This document shows positions 1 to 9,734 of a stretch of 64,000 nucleotides of DNA, piece by piece. The stretch is from Palsa-506 sp963836355. GTDB lineage: Bacteria; Actinomycetota; Actinomycetes; Streptosporangiales; Streptosporangiaceae. Positions within the stretch are counted from its first letter, which is position 1. Each line of letters opens with the position of its first letter. The stretch covers positions 222,925-286,924 of the forward strand of contig CAWIJO010000009.1 of the NCBI GenBank assembly GCA_963836355.1, in the 5' to 3' direction. The position numbers were made by a program, and so were the translations under genes. Under the pieces are notes generated by a model. That model made no database searches. It was given only the letters and a program-made list of their open reading frames with translations, and was not told the DNA's origin.

Positions 1-32
1 CGGAGTATCCAGCCCGTGCGGCGGGGCGCGGG

Positions 33-1904
33 CTAGCTGGTCTGCTGGACGTCGAACTTGGTGATGACGCCGTTCTCGACGGTGTAGGAACCATGATAGG
101 TCTTTACCGAGCCATCGGTCTGCCGGGCAGATAGCCGGGCGGTGACCACGTTGCCGCTGACCGACTCGACCGTCAGCGTGTCTTTCGCCGTGGTGCTGAA
201 ACCCTGCTTGAACGCCGTGAAAGACGAATTGCTGTTGCGGCCGCCGAGACTCCAGGCCCTGGCGAAGTCATGCCGGTTGATTGCCGCGATGTAGGCCGTG
301 ACCGTCGCGGCCGGCTTGGTCAGTTTCGCATGGCCGGCCGGGCTGGCGGCGATGGTGGGTGATGAACTGGCCGCAGCCCCGGACGGCGTGGCACCCGCGT
401 GCCGCAGATACGCGAACGTGCCGACGGCCCCAAGGATGATCAGCACGACGATAGCCCCGACGGCGTATAGCCGGCCGCGTGAGCGATCGCGCGGCACCGG
501 CGGAGGGTAGGGCGCCGGCGGCAGATAAGGCGGGCCTGAGCCTGGTCCTGACGAGCCTCGCCGGTAAGGCCCCCCTCCATAGGACGGCTCCCGGTAGGTT
601 GCCTGCTGGTCCGGTATGTGTCCGTATTGTGCCTGCTGGTCCGGTTCCGCAACATACCGGGACTGTCCGTATGGTCGCGGCGCAGAGCGGCCTTGCCCGG
701 GCGAGCCGCCGCCAGGCGGCTGCTGGCCAGCTGAGCCGGGCCCCAGCTCGACTGCGGTGGGCGCGGGCGAGGACTGCGCAGGCCCGCGTGCCGCCGACGG
801 CGGCTGACCCGGCCGCCAGGCCGGCTGGCGCGGCCGGGGCGACGGCTGCGCCGTCGATGGCGCCGGCTGCCTGCCGGGAGCCTGCGGCGCGGGCGGCCAT
901 GCTGCGCCGTCGGCCGCGTTCCCGGCGGCAGGCCGGCCACTCCCGCTGGCCGGCCCGGCCAGCCGGGTCGCGGCCGCTGGCCGGCCGGGCCGTAGCTGCC
1001 CGCTTGCACCCCATTCGAGCCCGCAGGCCGCTCGCAGCGATGCGGCAAAGTCAAGGCAGCTCTGCTGGCGGTCATCAGGCGACTTGGCAAGCGCGCGGGC
1101 CAGTACCCGGTCGATCGCGGGCGGCAGGTCGGGACGGCGCGCGGTCAGCAGCGGCGGTGCGGCGGACAGCTGGGCGAACAGCAGCCCGAGATCCTCGCCC
1201 CGCTTGAACGGCGGCCCGCCGGCCAGCATCTCGAAGGCAGCACAGCCCAGCGCGTAGAGGTCAGTGCGGCCATCGACGGGGCGGGATTCGATCTGCTCGG
1301 GAGCCATGTAGTCGAGCGTGCCGACGAACTGGCCGGTCTGCGTTAGTCCTGCCGTCGCCAGCGCCTGCTTGCTGAGCCCGAAGTCGGAGAGGTAGACGTG
1401 GTCAGGGTGCCCGCTGCCGGCTACCGTGCCGAGCAGCATGTTGGCCGGCTTGACGTCGCGGTGCACCAGGCCGACCGCGTGTGCCGCATCCAGCGCCGAC
1501 GCGACCTGACCGATAATGCTGCTGGTCCGCGCCGGATCCAGCGGGCCGAGCCGGCGGCACAGCGTCCTGACGTCTCCCCCGCCGACGTAACGCATCGCGA
1601 TGAACAGGGCTCCGCCGGCCTGGCCGGCCTCGAAGACCGGGATGATGTGCGGATGATCGACCGCGGCCGCCGCCCTCGACTCGCTGATGAACCGCTGCCG
1701 GAACGACTCGTCCCGGGCAATCTCGGGCGCCAGGATCTTCAGCGCGACCCACCGGTCAAGCCGGACGTCGAGCGCGCGGTAGACCACAGCCATGCCGCCC
1801 CAGCCGATCTGCTCAGCCAGCCGGTAGCCGGCGATCTGCGCGCCAACCGCGAACCCGCCGGAACCCGGGGGGACGCGGGAACCCGGGGGGCCTCTGTCAG
1901 CCAA
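33..1904 (-). CDS. PknB-type Ser/Thr protein kinase, membrane-anchored
   Basis: A 623-residue Hanks-type kinase. The kinase domain spans about residues 27-290: glycine-rich loop IGWGGMAVVY, catalytic Lys in VALK (about 56), HRDVKPAN (148-155), DFG (174-176) and APE (201-203). All key residues are present, so it should be active. A long Pro/Gln/Gly-rich linker (about 300-480) leads to one transmembrane helix (VGAIVVLIILGAVGTFAYL) and an extracellular tail of about 110 residues. That tail resembles the small cystatin/NTF2-like domains often found on actinomycete kinases and is not a PASTA repeat. The start is TTG, chosen because a GGGGGAGG ribosome site sits just upstream. No co-directional partner is visible, and the signal sensed is unknown. 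Confidence 0.93.
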   Translation of the reverse strand: MADRGPPGSRVPPGSGGFAVGAQIAGYRLAEQIGWGGMAVVYRALDVRLDRWVALKILAPEIARDESFRQRFISESRAAAAVDHPHIIPVFEAGQAGGALFIAMRYVGGGDVRTLCRRLGPLDPARTSSIIGQVASALDAAHAVGLVHRDVKPANMLLGTVAGSGHPDHVYLSDFGLSKQALATAGLTQTGQFVGTLDYMAPEQIESRPVDGRTDLYALGCAAFEMLAGGPPFKRGEDLGLLFAQLSAAPPLLTARRPDLPPAIDRVLARALAKSPDDRQQSCLDFAASLRAACGLEWGASGQLRPGRPAAATRLAGPASGSGRPAAGNAADGAAWPPAPQAPGRQPAPSTAQPSPRPRQPAWRPGQPPSAARGPAQSSPAPTAVELGPGSAGQQPPGGGSPGQGRSAPRPYGQSRYVAEPDQQAQYGHIPDQQATYREPSYGGGPYRRGSSGPGSGPPYLPPAPYPPPVPRDRSRGRLYAVGAIVVLIILGAVGTFAYLRHAGATPSGAAASSSPTIAASPAGHAKLTKPAATVTAYIAAINRHDFARAWSLGGRNSNSSFTAFKQGFSTTAKDTLTVESVSGNVVTARLSARQTDGSVKTYHGSYTVENGVITKFDVQQTS

Positions 1905-2192
1905 CGCGCCTCCCCCGCTCGCCTGTCCGTCCGCTGCCCGCTAACGCAGTGCGCACAGACGCCGTCCTGACACAACAATCACTCGTTACTGGAAAATTGC
2001 GGGATTGAACTCCAGTATCCGCATCGCCCGCCGCTGGCTGTCAACCCGGACCAGGGCGCCGGGCGGGGCATGACCGGCCGCGGGTGGTGCTGGCATCACC
2101 AACTCCCGGGTACTTGCCTGCTGACGGTGCGCCGGCTGGCACCCTTCTCTCCGGACTACCGCCGGCGAATAATCACCGTCAAGAGGTGAGAA

Positions 2193-3608
2193 ATGGAGCG
2201 CGCCCCCCGGACGGTGGCGGCGGAAGCGACAAACGAGGCCAGCCGCCGGGAAGCTGACCGCCAGCGCCGCTCCTTCGTGCAGCCGCGGGAGCTCGTGATC
2301 AGCAAGACCCTGGTCTACGGGCTGCTGGCGACGTTCATCGCCGGCCTCTACATCGCCATCGTGGTGGGGATAGGGTCCGCGGCCGAGCACAAGGCACAGC
2401 CGAATCTCGGCCTCTCGCTGCTGGCCACCGCCATCGTCGCGGTCGCGTTCCAGCCGGTCAGGGAGCGCGTGCAGCGGCTGGCCAACCGGCTCGTCCATGG
2501 GAATCGGGCAACTTCGTATGAGATCCTTGCCGAGTTCTCCGCCCCGATGGGCGGGAGCTCCGCCGCTGAGGACCTGCTGCCCCGGATGGCCCGGATCCTG
2601 GCGCAGGGCACCGGAGCCGTCCGGGCGGACGTGTGGCTGAAGGTTGGTGAAGTGCTGCGGAACGATGCCAGCTGGCCGCCAGGCGTACCGCCGTTCCCGG
2701 CCGTCAGCGTGACCGCGCTCACAGCCGCCGCAAGCAGGGCGGCCGCGATCGGGGTGCCTGCGGCCGGCCCGCCGACGCTGGCCGGCGCCGACCGGATCCT
2801 GGCGGTCGCGCACCAGGGCGAGGTGCTCGGCGCCCTGTCGGTCTCCAAGCGTCCAGGCGAGCCGCTCACGCCGACCGAAGACAAGCTGCTCGCCAGCCTG
2901 GCCGCCCAGGCCGGCCTGATGCTGCGGAATGTCGGGCTCCGGGCGGAGCTGCTGGCCAGGCTGGAGGACATCAGGGCCTCCCGGCAGCGCCTGGTAGCGG
3001 CGCAGGACGAGGAGCGGCGGCGGATCGAGCGCAACATCCACGATGGCGCGCAGCAGCAGCTTGTCGCGCTGGCGATCAAGCTGAACATCACCGAGTCGCT
3101 GATCGGCACCGACGCCGACGGCGAGCGGGAACTGCTTGCCGAACTCCGCCAGGAAGCCGCCGACGTCGTGGCGGACCTGCGGGATCTCGCCCGCGGGATC
3201 TACCCGCCGCGGCTGGCCGGGGAGGGCCTGGCCGTCGCCCTGCGGGCCCAGGCCGGTAAGTCGCCGGTGCCAACCTCGGTGACCGCCGACGGCATCGGCC
3301 GCTATCCGCAGGACGTGGAGGCCGTGATCTACTTCTGCGTCCTTGAGGCCCTGCAGAACATCGCGAAGTACGCGAGTGCCAGCTGCGCGCGGGTCCGGCT
3401 GGCCGCGGCGGGGGGCGAGCTGGAATTCGAGGTCAGCGACGACGGCGCCGGCTTCGACCTGGACGCGAAGGCTTCCGGTACTGGCCTGCAAGGGATGGCC
3501 GACCGGCTGAACGCGCTCGGCGGCAGCCTCGACATTCAGACGTCGCCGGGAGCCGGGACGGTCGTTCGCGGGCGGATCGGCAGCCGGGTCCCGGAGCCGA
3601 GCAGGTGA
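2193..3608 (+). CDS. NarL-family sensor histidine kinase, N-terminally short
   Basis: Two-component sensor kinase of the HisKA_3/HATPase type. After a short hydrophobic stretch (KTLVYGLLATFIAGLYIAIV, about 38-57) it has a GAF-like region (about 115-250), the phospho-acceptor helix RRIERNIHDGAQQQL with His near 283, an N-box ALQNIAKYA (about 385), DDGAGF and GTGLQGMADR. Homologues I know have several further transmembrane helices before the KTLVYG helix. Here the gene starts almost at that helix, so the membrane sensor region seems lost. The ATG has a good AAGAGGTGAG site, so the short form may be expressed. No response regulator is adjacent. A separate kinase C-terminal fragment follows at 3689. 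Confidence 0.88.
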   Translation: MERAPRTVAAEATNEASRREADRQRRSFVQPRELVISKTLVYGLLATFIAGLYIAIVVGIGSAAEHKAQPNLGLSLLATAIVAVAFQPVRERVQRLANRLVHGNRATSYEILAEFSAPMGGSSAAEDLLPRMARILAQGTGAVRADVWLKVGEVLRNDASWPPGVPPFPAVSVTALTAAASRAAAIGVPAAGPPTLAGADRILAVAHQGEVLGALSVSKRPGEPLTPTEDKLLASLAAQAGLMLRNVGLRAELLARLEDIRASRQRLVAAQDEERRRIERNIHDGAQQQLVALAIKLNITESLIGTDADGERELLAELRQEAADVVADLRDLARGIYPPRLAGEGLAVALRAQAGKSPVPTSVTADGIGRYPQDVEAVIYFCVLEALQNIAKYASASCARVRLAAAGGELEFEVSDDGAGFDLDAKASGTGLQGMADRLNALGGSLDIQTSPGAGTVVRGRIGSRVPEPSR

Positions 3609-3688
3609 GGCGCCCCGGCGCCCCGCAGCTCGCTGGGGGGTGCCGATACACCCGATCGGCTGGCTGTTCCTGGCCGGGGGGCTGGCAG

Positions 3689-3832
3689 CACATGGGCGCC
3701 TGTCTCGCCGCGCTCGGCGGCTCGATCGAGATCGATTCGCGCCCCGGCGGCGGAACCATGGTGGCCGGCCACATCCCGGTCGCCGCCCAGGTCAGCCCCC
3801 ACTCAGCCGGAAATGCCTGCCCGCCACCATGA
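3689..3832 (+). pseudogene. C-terminal fragment of a second histidine kinase
   Basis: A short reading frame contains MGACLAALGGSIEID, SRPGGGTMVAGHIPV. This is the end of a HATPase domain (MADRLxALGGxLxIxSxPGxGTxVxGxIP). It lies 80 bp after the intact kinase stop and repeats the same part of that protein with a diverged sequence. It is therefore the tail of a lost tandem paralogue rather than read-through. No kinase core remains between the two. Confidence 0.6.
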
Positions 3833-4144
3833 GCACGGCGTTCGGCGGCGGGCGCTGGCAGGCGGTCAGCTGATTGCGGGGTGCGAGCCAAAAGAAGGTC
3901 GAGCCCCAGTGCACGCGGGACGCCAATGCGTGGTGGCCGGAGGCCTGCAGCCCGAGGCCCGGGTAGCCGAACAGCGAGCATGCTCGCGGGCCGGTGTTCG
4001 TCAGGGGTCGGGATGAAATTGCACAAGAACGGCTTGATGCTCGATTGGCCGCTTTTTCGGAGTGCGGCCTTTTCGGGGGTGCAACCTGCTGACTGGTGCT
4101 TCGCCGCCCGGGCGGCGGCCCGGGCGGCGAAGGCGTGAACTGGA
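3833..4144. other. Non-coding stretch, nothing recognised
   Basis: About 310 bp between the kinase fragment and the epimerase gene. Short frames exist on both strands, but none shows a family motif, a convincing ribosome site or actinomycete-like codon bias. Confidence 0.5.
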
Positions 4145-5393
4145 TTACTCCGCCGCGGCGGGCACCTGGGCCTTCGCGGGCTCAGCCTGCACGGCGGCCT
4201 TGGTCAGCAGGTCGTCCGAGGTCTCCATGCCGGCCCGCCAGACCGAGCGGGCCACGATCTTGGTCGGGTCGGCCCGGTGCCGGTAGCGGCCGGCGATGTC
4301 CCTGCACTCCTCGAGCAGGCCCTCCGACAGCGTGGTCGGCTTCAGGCCGAGGGCCAGGAACTGGTCGTTGCGGACCGCCAGCTCGTTCTCCTCCGCCTCC
4401 TGCCGCGGGTTCGGCAGGTACGCGATGTCCACCCCGGTCTCGGCCGCGACCAGCTTGGCCAGCTCGACGACGCGGTGCACCTCGGTGATCTGGTTGAGCA
4501 CCTGCGGCCGGGAGCCGGCCTTCCGGCGGATTGCTGATCGCGATCTCGATGCACCGGACGGTGTCCCGGATGTGGATGAACGCGCGGGTCTGGCCGCCGG
4601 TGCCATGCACGGTCAGCGGGTGCCCGATTGCGGCCTGCATCAAGAACCGGTTCAGCACCGTGCCGTAGTCGCCGTCGTAGTCGAACCGGTTGACCAGCCG
4701 CTCGTCCCGGCTGGTCTGGTCGGTCTGGGTGCCCCACACGATGCCCTGATGCAGGTCGGTGATCCGCAGCTGGTCGTTCTTCGCGTAGAACGCGAACAGC
4801 AGCTGGTCCAGCGTCTTGGTCATGTGGTACACCGACCCGGGGTTCGCCGGGTGCAGGATTTCCCGCTCCAGCTCGCCGTCCGGCGTCGGCACCTTGACCG
4901 TCAGGTAGCCCTCCGGGATCGGCGCCGTCCCGGACCAGCCGTAGCCGTAGACGCCCATCGTGCCCAGGTGCGCCAGCGCGGCGTCGATGCCGGTGTCGAC
5001 CAGCGCGGTCAGCAAGTTGTGCGTGGCCCGGACGTTGTTGTCCACGGTGTACCGCTTGGTCTGGGTGGACCGCATCGAGTACGGCGCGGCACGCTGCTCG
5101 GCGAAGTGCACGATCGCGTCCGGCTGCAGCTCCTTCAGCACTGCGACCAGCCGGTCATACTCGGTCGCCAGATCGAGGCTGACGAAGCCGATGTCGCGGC
5201 CGGAGACCTCTTTCCAGGCGCGGATCCGCTCGCCGATCGGCCGGATCGGCGTCAGCGACTCCAACTCAAGATCAACGTCGATCTTCCGCCGGCTCAGGTT
5301 GTCGATGATGGTGATGTCATGACCGCGATCCGACAAGTACAAGCTCGTCGGCCAGCCACAGAAGCCATCGCCGCCAAGAACCAGAACGCGCAT
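4145..5393 (-). pseudogene. NAD-dependent epimerase, UDP-sulfoquinovose synthase-like (frameshifted)
   Basis: Extended short-chain dehydrogenase. The N-terminal Rossmann motif is GGDGFCGW (about 7-14 from MRVLVLGG), with TMGVYGYG (substrate Thr region), the YHMTK catalytic Tyr-Lys pair and FIHIRDTVRCIEIAI. This pattern matches SqdB/Agl3-type UDP-sulfoquinovose synthases rather than GalE. The reading frame changes near 4521: the upstream frame ends ...CIEIAISNPPEG, while the proper C-terminus (VLNQITEVHRVVELAKLV to the stop at 4145) is in the next frame. Removing one base of the TT at 4521-4522 joins them as NPPEAGSRPQVLNQ. ATG 5393 is chosen because it directly precedes the Rossmann strand. 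The intact protein would be about 415 residues, a normal length. It could be a genuine pseudogene or a one-base assembly error. Confidence 0.85.
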
Positions 5394-5847
5394 TGCGACT
5401 CCCATCAGATTCCGCCAGTGAAGGGCAGCCCGCGACCGCTGCCGTGGGGGGCTAGGGACCGGCTGGATGGTGGCGCGTCCAGCCACGGCATCCCGTAGCG
5501 CGGGCAGTCTACCTGCCGTTCTGCCAGGCTGCCTGGTCTCGCGACCGAGCAGCCGCCCGGCGACGGGACCAACGGAGCGGCGTAAGACAATTCGGGCAGT
5601 CTAGGGCGTCGCGTCCGCACTCGCCTTGCCGCAGGGAGAAGGCAACGTAGCCGGCCAGCCGGGCCACCCCGGCGGCAGAAGTTAAAATCTTGGTCATTCC
5701 GGGTGCAATCGCTGCGGGCATGCATGCCGGCCCGGAACCGGGCCGCGGGCGCGGCCGCGGCGGCTGCCCGCTGGACGTCGCGCGCAAGCAGCACACCTTT
5801 GATTTTTAACGGGTTGCCCGGTGCTGAGGCCGGCCCGCAAGGTGGCA
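5394..5847. other. Intergenic, no gene recognised
   Basis: About 450 bp between the epimerase start and the end of the LCP gene. Open frames here are low-complexity Ala/Arg/Gly translations without family motifs. The stretch should hold the epimerase promoter, but no clear -35/-10 pair can be picked out. Confidence 0.45.
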
Positions 5848-7154
5848 TCACGGCGTCACCGCGCCCAGGCGGCCAAGCCCGTGGGCACGCAGATAAGCGG
5901 GCAGCGAGTCGTATTCGAACGCATGCCAGAACCCGCGGCGGACCGCCTGGTTCAGCCGGACGATGCTCTGGCCACCCGCCGTGCCGGTGCCGATATAGGG
6001 CGTGGTGCCGAAGACAACCCGGCTCAGATTCAGTCCACGCAGGCTGAGCGCCAGGTGCAGCATGTCACTGTCGGACAGGGTGCTGTCGACGCTGACCGCG
6101 CTGGACAGCGCGCGGGCAAGCGAGCTTGCCCGCAGCGGATTGCTCAGCGTGCCAGCGCGGCGTACCTGGCTGAACATGGCCCGCAGGTAGTTCTGCTGCC
6201 GGAGTTCGCGGTCGAAGTCGCCGGTGGCGAGGCCGTAGCGGTCCCGGACGTAAAGCAGCGCCTGGGCGCCGTCCAGGTGGTGCGTGCCCGCGGTCCAGGT
6301 CACGTGATTGGCGGGATCGTACGAGGTCGCCGGGATGTGCACGGTCACCCCGCCGAACGCGTTGGTCACCGCGCGGAAGCCACTCCAGTCGATGATCGCG
6401 AAGTGGTTGACGCGGACGTGGGTGAGGCGCTCGACCGTCCGGATCGCCAGGGTGGGGCCGCCGAAGGCGTATGCCCAATTGATCTTGCCGTCGCCATGGC
6501 CGGGAATCGGCACCCAGGAGTCTCGCGGTATCGACACCACGTAAACGCCGCGGCCGCCGGCCAGCAGGCGCACCAGCATCAGTGTGTCGGTCCGGCCGGT
6601 GGCGCTGGCTGCCGCGTGCGCGCCGGTCGTCGGCACCGCCGAGCGGGTATCCAGGCCGCCGACGAGGAACGTGACGTCCCCGGCCGCGGGACCGGTTGGC
6701 AGCGCCTGCGGCCGGCCGCAGGAATCGCCGCGAACGGATCCGGAATCCGCCGCATGCTGCTCAGGTCGTGCCTGGCAACCAGGTAGGTCGCGGTGCCGGC
6801 GCTGGCCACCAGCACGACGAGCACCGCGGCGCCGAGTAGCAATGTCTTGCGGGCGCGCCGACAGCGGGACGGGCGCCTTGCCAGGTGCCTTGCCGGGCGC
6901 CTTGCCGGGCGCCTTGCCGGGCGCAGCGGCAGTCGCCAAGGCGGACGCTGCGGCGGGTGCGGGTCCGGGTCCCCGCCGCGCGGGCCGGCCGGGCTGGCCG
7001 GCGGCGCTTCCGGGCTCGCGGCCGGCCGCGGCACCAGCGTCCGCTGGTATCCGGCTGGCAGCCTTCCCGCCGCCGGATCCACCGCCGGCAGCGTCGCCGT
7101 CCCGCGGTCCTCCCCCGATGTCGCCCGGCCATGCACCGACCGCACCCCCCGCAC
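5848..7154 (-). pseudogene. LytR-CpsA-Psr family protein (frameshifted)
   Basis: LCP proteins transfer undecaprenyl-linked glycopolymers to peptidoglycan outside the membrane. The N-terminal frame (from GTG 7154) is a Pro/Arg-rich cytoplasmic stretch followed by one transmembrane helix, TLLLGAAVLVVLVASAGTATYL. The catalytic domain is in another frame to 5848: DVTFLVGGLDTR, TDTLMLVRL, VVSIPRDSWVPIPG, KINWAYAFGGP, the conserved NHFAIIDWSGF, and ALLYVRDRYG..DFDRELRQQNYL. The frames meet at about 6712-6726, where a one-base loss explains the break. The conserved SIPRDS Arg-Asp and the RxRYG..D..R motif are intact. The exact N-terminal start is uncertain because the proline-rich region carries a short tandem repeat. 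Confidence 0.85.
6875..6924. repeat. 12-bp tandem repeat in the LCP gene
   Basis: About four copies of gccttgccgggc (the first copy has ccaggt). It lies in the proline/arginine-rich cytoplasmic segment of the LCP gene. The unit length is a multiple of three, so copy-number change would not alter the frame. Confidence 0.75.
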
Positions 7155-7768
7155 CCCCGCCCTGGATAACCTAATTACCGGCCTAACCCTGGCTCAGCCG
7201 ACCCGGATCAATTCCCCAATTAACCCGCAGCGCAGCGAAGACACCCCCATGTATTCGCCAGACCAGGTATTCGCACGATTCGCGTATTGCCCGACCGTGT
7301 ATACGCACGACCGGCAATTCGGCCAGGCGTGCTGACATGATCAGCGGCAGCCTACCTGCAAAGAGTGCCCGGAACGATGATTCACGGCAAACAAGAACGG
7401 GACCGGCGTCATTGATTTCGGCGCGCCTCGCGAGCATGCCAGAAATATTACGCCACCGTAGCCGACGCCGTACTTACCCCGGCCGCCGCAATGGTGCCGC
7501 TGCGGTAATTAAGCCGACCAATCCCCGACGCGCCGGGCGGCCCGGCCGGCGACGGGGTTACCGGGGGCGACCGCGGCTGAACTCGAGGGAAGATGACCAG
7601 CGCCACCACCCTGGCGGCACCACCAGTCACACCAGCCCCAACCCAAATCAAGATCCGATTAGTGGTGCAGATCTGACCGGCAATGACCGGATAGATCTTA
7701 ACCATTGGCTCAGCCTCGATGATGCAGGGGGCTGATGTGGCAGGTGATGTTGAAGGGGCGGGGCGAGC
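7155..7768. other. Long intergenic region without a recognisable gene
   Basis: About 600 bp, less GC-rich than its flanks (stretches such as cctaattaccgg and ccaattaaccc). The short frames (for example 7183-7437 on the minus strand) carry no family motif. Near 7255-7305 the word gtattcgc/gtatacgc recurs (tgtattcgcc, ggtattcgca, gcgtattgcc, gtgtatacgca), which could be a repeated regulator site for the LCP promoter. This is not supported by anything else. Confidence 0.4.
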
Positions 7769-7833
7769 GGGCAGAGCAGAGCGGGCAGAGCAGAGCGGGC
7801 AGAGCAGAGCGGGCAGAGCAGAGCGGGCAGAGC
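7769..7833. repeat. 14-bp tandem repeat
   Basis: Unit gggcagagcagagc occurs four times in a row plus a partial fifth copy, then breaks into gggcgggcgggg. It lies just downstream of the stop of the FtsX-like gene. The purine/C-rich strand is strongly asymmetric. No spacers, so this is not CRISPR. Confidence 0.85.
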
Positions 7834-7884
7834 GGGCGGGCGGGGCAGGCGGGCGGGGCAGAGCGGGCAGGACGGGGCAGCCGC

Positions 7885-9126
7885 TTACTCTGCCCTGAGC
7901 GACTGGCCCGGGTGTGATCGCACGGCCAGCAGCGCTGGGACCGCGGCGAGCACGTTGGCGGCGGCGAGCGCCGCGATCGCCAGCGCCGCCAGCGGTAGCG
8001 GCTGGACTACCGGCACCGGCACCACGCCGAAGTTCGTGGCGAATATCCGCCATGCCGCCTTTCCCGCCGCGATGCCGACCGGCACACCGACCGCGATCCC
8101 GACCAGCGTCACCGCGGTGGCCTGCCAGCAGACCGTTACCGCCACCGCCCCGGCGGCACCCGCCGCGCCGATCAGGAGCGCGCGGAGCAGGTCAAGCAGC
8201 GCAAACTGGGAGGGCTGCAGGCCGAGTGCCGACAGCGCAGGCTGGTCGGCCCGCTCCGTGGCCGCCTGCCGGGCAACCGCCTGCCCGATAACCGCCAGCG
8301 CGGCGAGCGCGGCCAGGCCTGCCAGCACATACCAGCCGATGACCTGCGGCCGGATGGAGCCCTGCACCTCGCCAGCGAGAGTATCCAGGTCGTCGGTGCC
8401 GACTACGCCCGGCAAGCGAAGCCGGCTCTTGAAGCCGGCCAGGCCGGCCTCCCCGCGCCGCAGCCGCAGGTAGGAGAGGTGCAGCAGCGCCGCGCGCCGA
8501 TTTACCGCCGCGGCGAATGCTGTCGTCGCGTACAGGTCATAGCGCGGGCTGACCCCGATGGGGAATTCATTCTCGGCCGCGATAATGCCCACTACCCGCA
8601 GCGCCGGGCGCGGCATCGGCGACCGATCTGGCCGGCCCGTTGCCAGCTCCGACGGGCTGAGCAATGGCACCCGGATCACCGAGCCGATGCGCACGCCGTT
8701 GTCCTGCGCGAGCGTGAAGGACGCCAGCACCTCGCCGGGATCAGTCTGGTGGGGCATCCGCCCGGAAAGGAGCGTCACCAACTGCGGCAGCTTCCGCGGC
8801 GGCGCCACCGAGACCACGAAGTTGCTCTTGTCGATCCGCTTCCGGCAGGACGCGCAGCGAGGCTGGTCGGTGAACGGCGCGAGGACTGGTGTTGTTGACG
8901 CAACATCAGGCAGCCGGGCCAGTTGCGGCAGCGGGCGCAGGCTGTACACCACGATGTCGTAACCATGCCGGGCGACGTAATCAGGGAACGCAGCCGCGGT
9001 CCGCCGCCCGGCCATCGCCGCGGACAGCGCGAACCCGCCAGCCACGGCGATGAGCAGGCTGAGCGCCAGCCACGATTTCCAGTACTGCCGGAACCGCCCC
9101 CGGAGCACCATGACGACAGCCAGCAA
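7885..9126 (-). CDS. FtsX-like ABC transporter permease with an internal deletion
   Basis: The N-terminus FRQYWKSWLALSLLIAVAGG is the first transmembrane helix of actinomycete FtsX/MacB-type permeases. A large extracytoplasmic domain follows, then helices of the first FtsX domain (WYVLAGLAALAALAVIGQA; LRALLIGAAGAAGAVAV). The sequence then jumps directly to the last helices of the second FtsX domain (VCWQATAVTLVGIAVGVPVG..VPALLAVRSHPGQSLRAE). Full-length relatives are roughly 800 residues with two FtsX domains. This one is about 413, and the missing part is the middle, so it is probably a deletion derivative. TTG 9126 is preferred because GGGGAGG precedes it; ATG 9111 is the alternative. No ATPase gene is adjacent. 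Confidence 0.8.
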   Translation of the reverse strand: MLAVVMVLRGRFRQYWKSWLALSLLIAVAGGFALSAAMAGRRTAAAFPDYVARHGYDIVVYSLRPLPQLARLPDVASTTPVLAPFTDQPRCASCRKRIDKSNFVVSVAPPRKLPQLVTLLSGRMPHQTDPGEVLASFTLAQDNGVRIGSVIRVPLLSPSELATGRPDRSPMPRPALRVVGIIAAENEFPIGVSPRYDLYATTAFAAAVNRRAALLHLSYLRLRRGEAGLAGFKSRLRLPGVVGTDDLDTLAGEVQGSIRPQVIGWYVLAGLAALAALAVIGQAVARQAATERADQPALSALGLQPSQFALLDLLRALLIGAAGAAGAVAVTVCWQATAVTLVGIAVGVPVGIAAGKAAWRIFATNFGVVPVPVVQPLPLAALAIAALAAANVLAAVPALLAVRSHPGQSLRAE

Positions 9127-9298
9127 GGCAGCCTCCCCCGTGCGGTTACCCCAGAGTCTGCCGCACCAGGACGCAGCGCCAAAGGTGGCAAGCCCACCGC
9201 GGGTCATCGTGCTACCGCCACCGGGCGCCCAGACGGACAATCCCAGGACTGCCGGGTGCCGTTCGGCTATCCCATGCCGCCGCCCCTGGCGGGTCGCC

Positions 9299-9685
9299 TC
9301 AGGTGGCTGCGTGCCGGTGCGCTGAGCTACCGCTTGGGCCGGCGATCTGGTCGATCATGTCGCTGATGCTGTCGTCGGTGAGCCGGTAGCGGATGATGCG
9401 GCCGCTGCGGAGCGCGGTTACCGTCCCGGCGGCGCGGAGCAGGCGGAGGGCCTGGGAAACGGTGGTCTCGTTCATGTCGGCGGCCACGGCAAGGTCAGTC
9501 ACGCTGATCGGGCCTGCCTGGTGGATGCAGATGAGCAGGGTGAGCCGGCTCCGGTCCCCGAGAGTCCGGAACATGTCGGCCCATCCGGCGATGTCGCCGC
9601 AGGCATCAAGCCCGCTGAGCGCCTCGCAGACCCGCTCGCCGTCGAGCATGTGGCGGCTGCGGCGGTCGGCGGGGACTACGTGCAT
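9299..9685 (-). CDS. ArsR-family winged-helix regulator
   Basis: 128 residues with the ArsR fold: MFRTLGDRSRLTLLICIHQ, recognition helix region TDLAVAADMNETTVSQALRLLRAAG, and wing VTALRSGRIIRYRLTDDSI. The C-terminus carries His residues (SAHRHAAT) after an Asp-containing helix (DDSISDMIDQI). Ni/Co sensors such as NmtR use acidic and His residues in this region, so metal sensing is possible but unproven. It is divergent from the cobalamin riboswitch and btuCDF, with about 50 bp between its start and the riboswitch, and may share that promoter region. The cognate ligand is not readable from sequence. Confidence 0.85.
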   Translation of the reverse strand: MHVVPADRRSRHMLDGERVCEALSGLDACGDIAGWADMFRTLGDRSRLTLLICIHQAGPISVTDLAVAADMNETTVSQALRLLRAAGTVTALRSGRIIRYRLTDDSISDMIDQIAGPSGSSAHRHAAT

Positions 9686-9734
9686 GGTCAGATCATGGCA
9701 GAACCTCGCTTCGATAGGTATTTATCTGCTGAGG

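Noticed and set aside
4296..5498. 400-codon plus-strand frame opposite the epimerase gene
   Set aside because: Exact antisense of the epimerase; no family motif and codon pattern is the mirror of the real gene.
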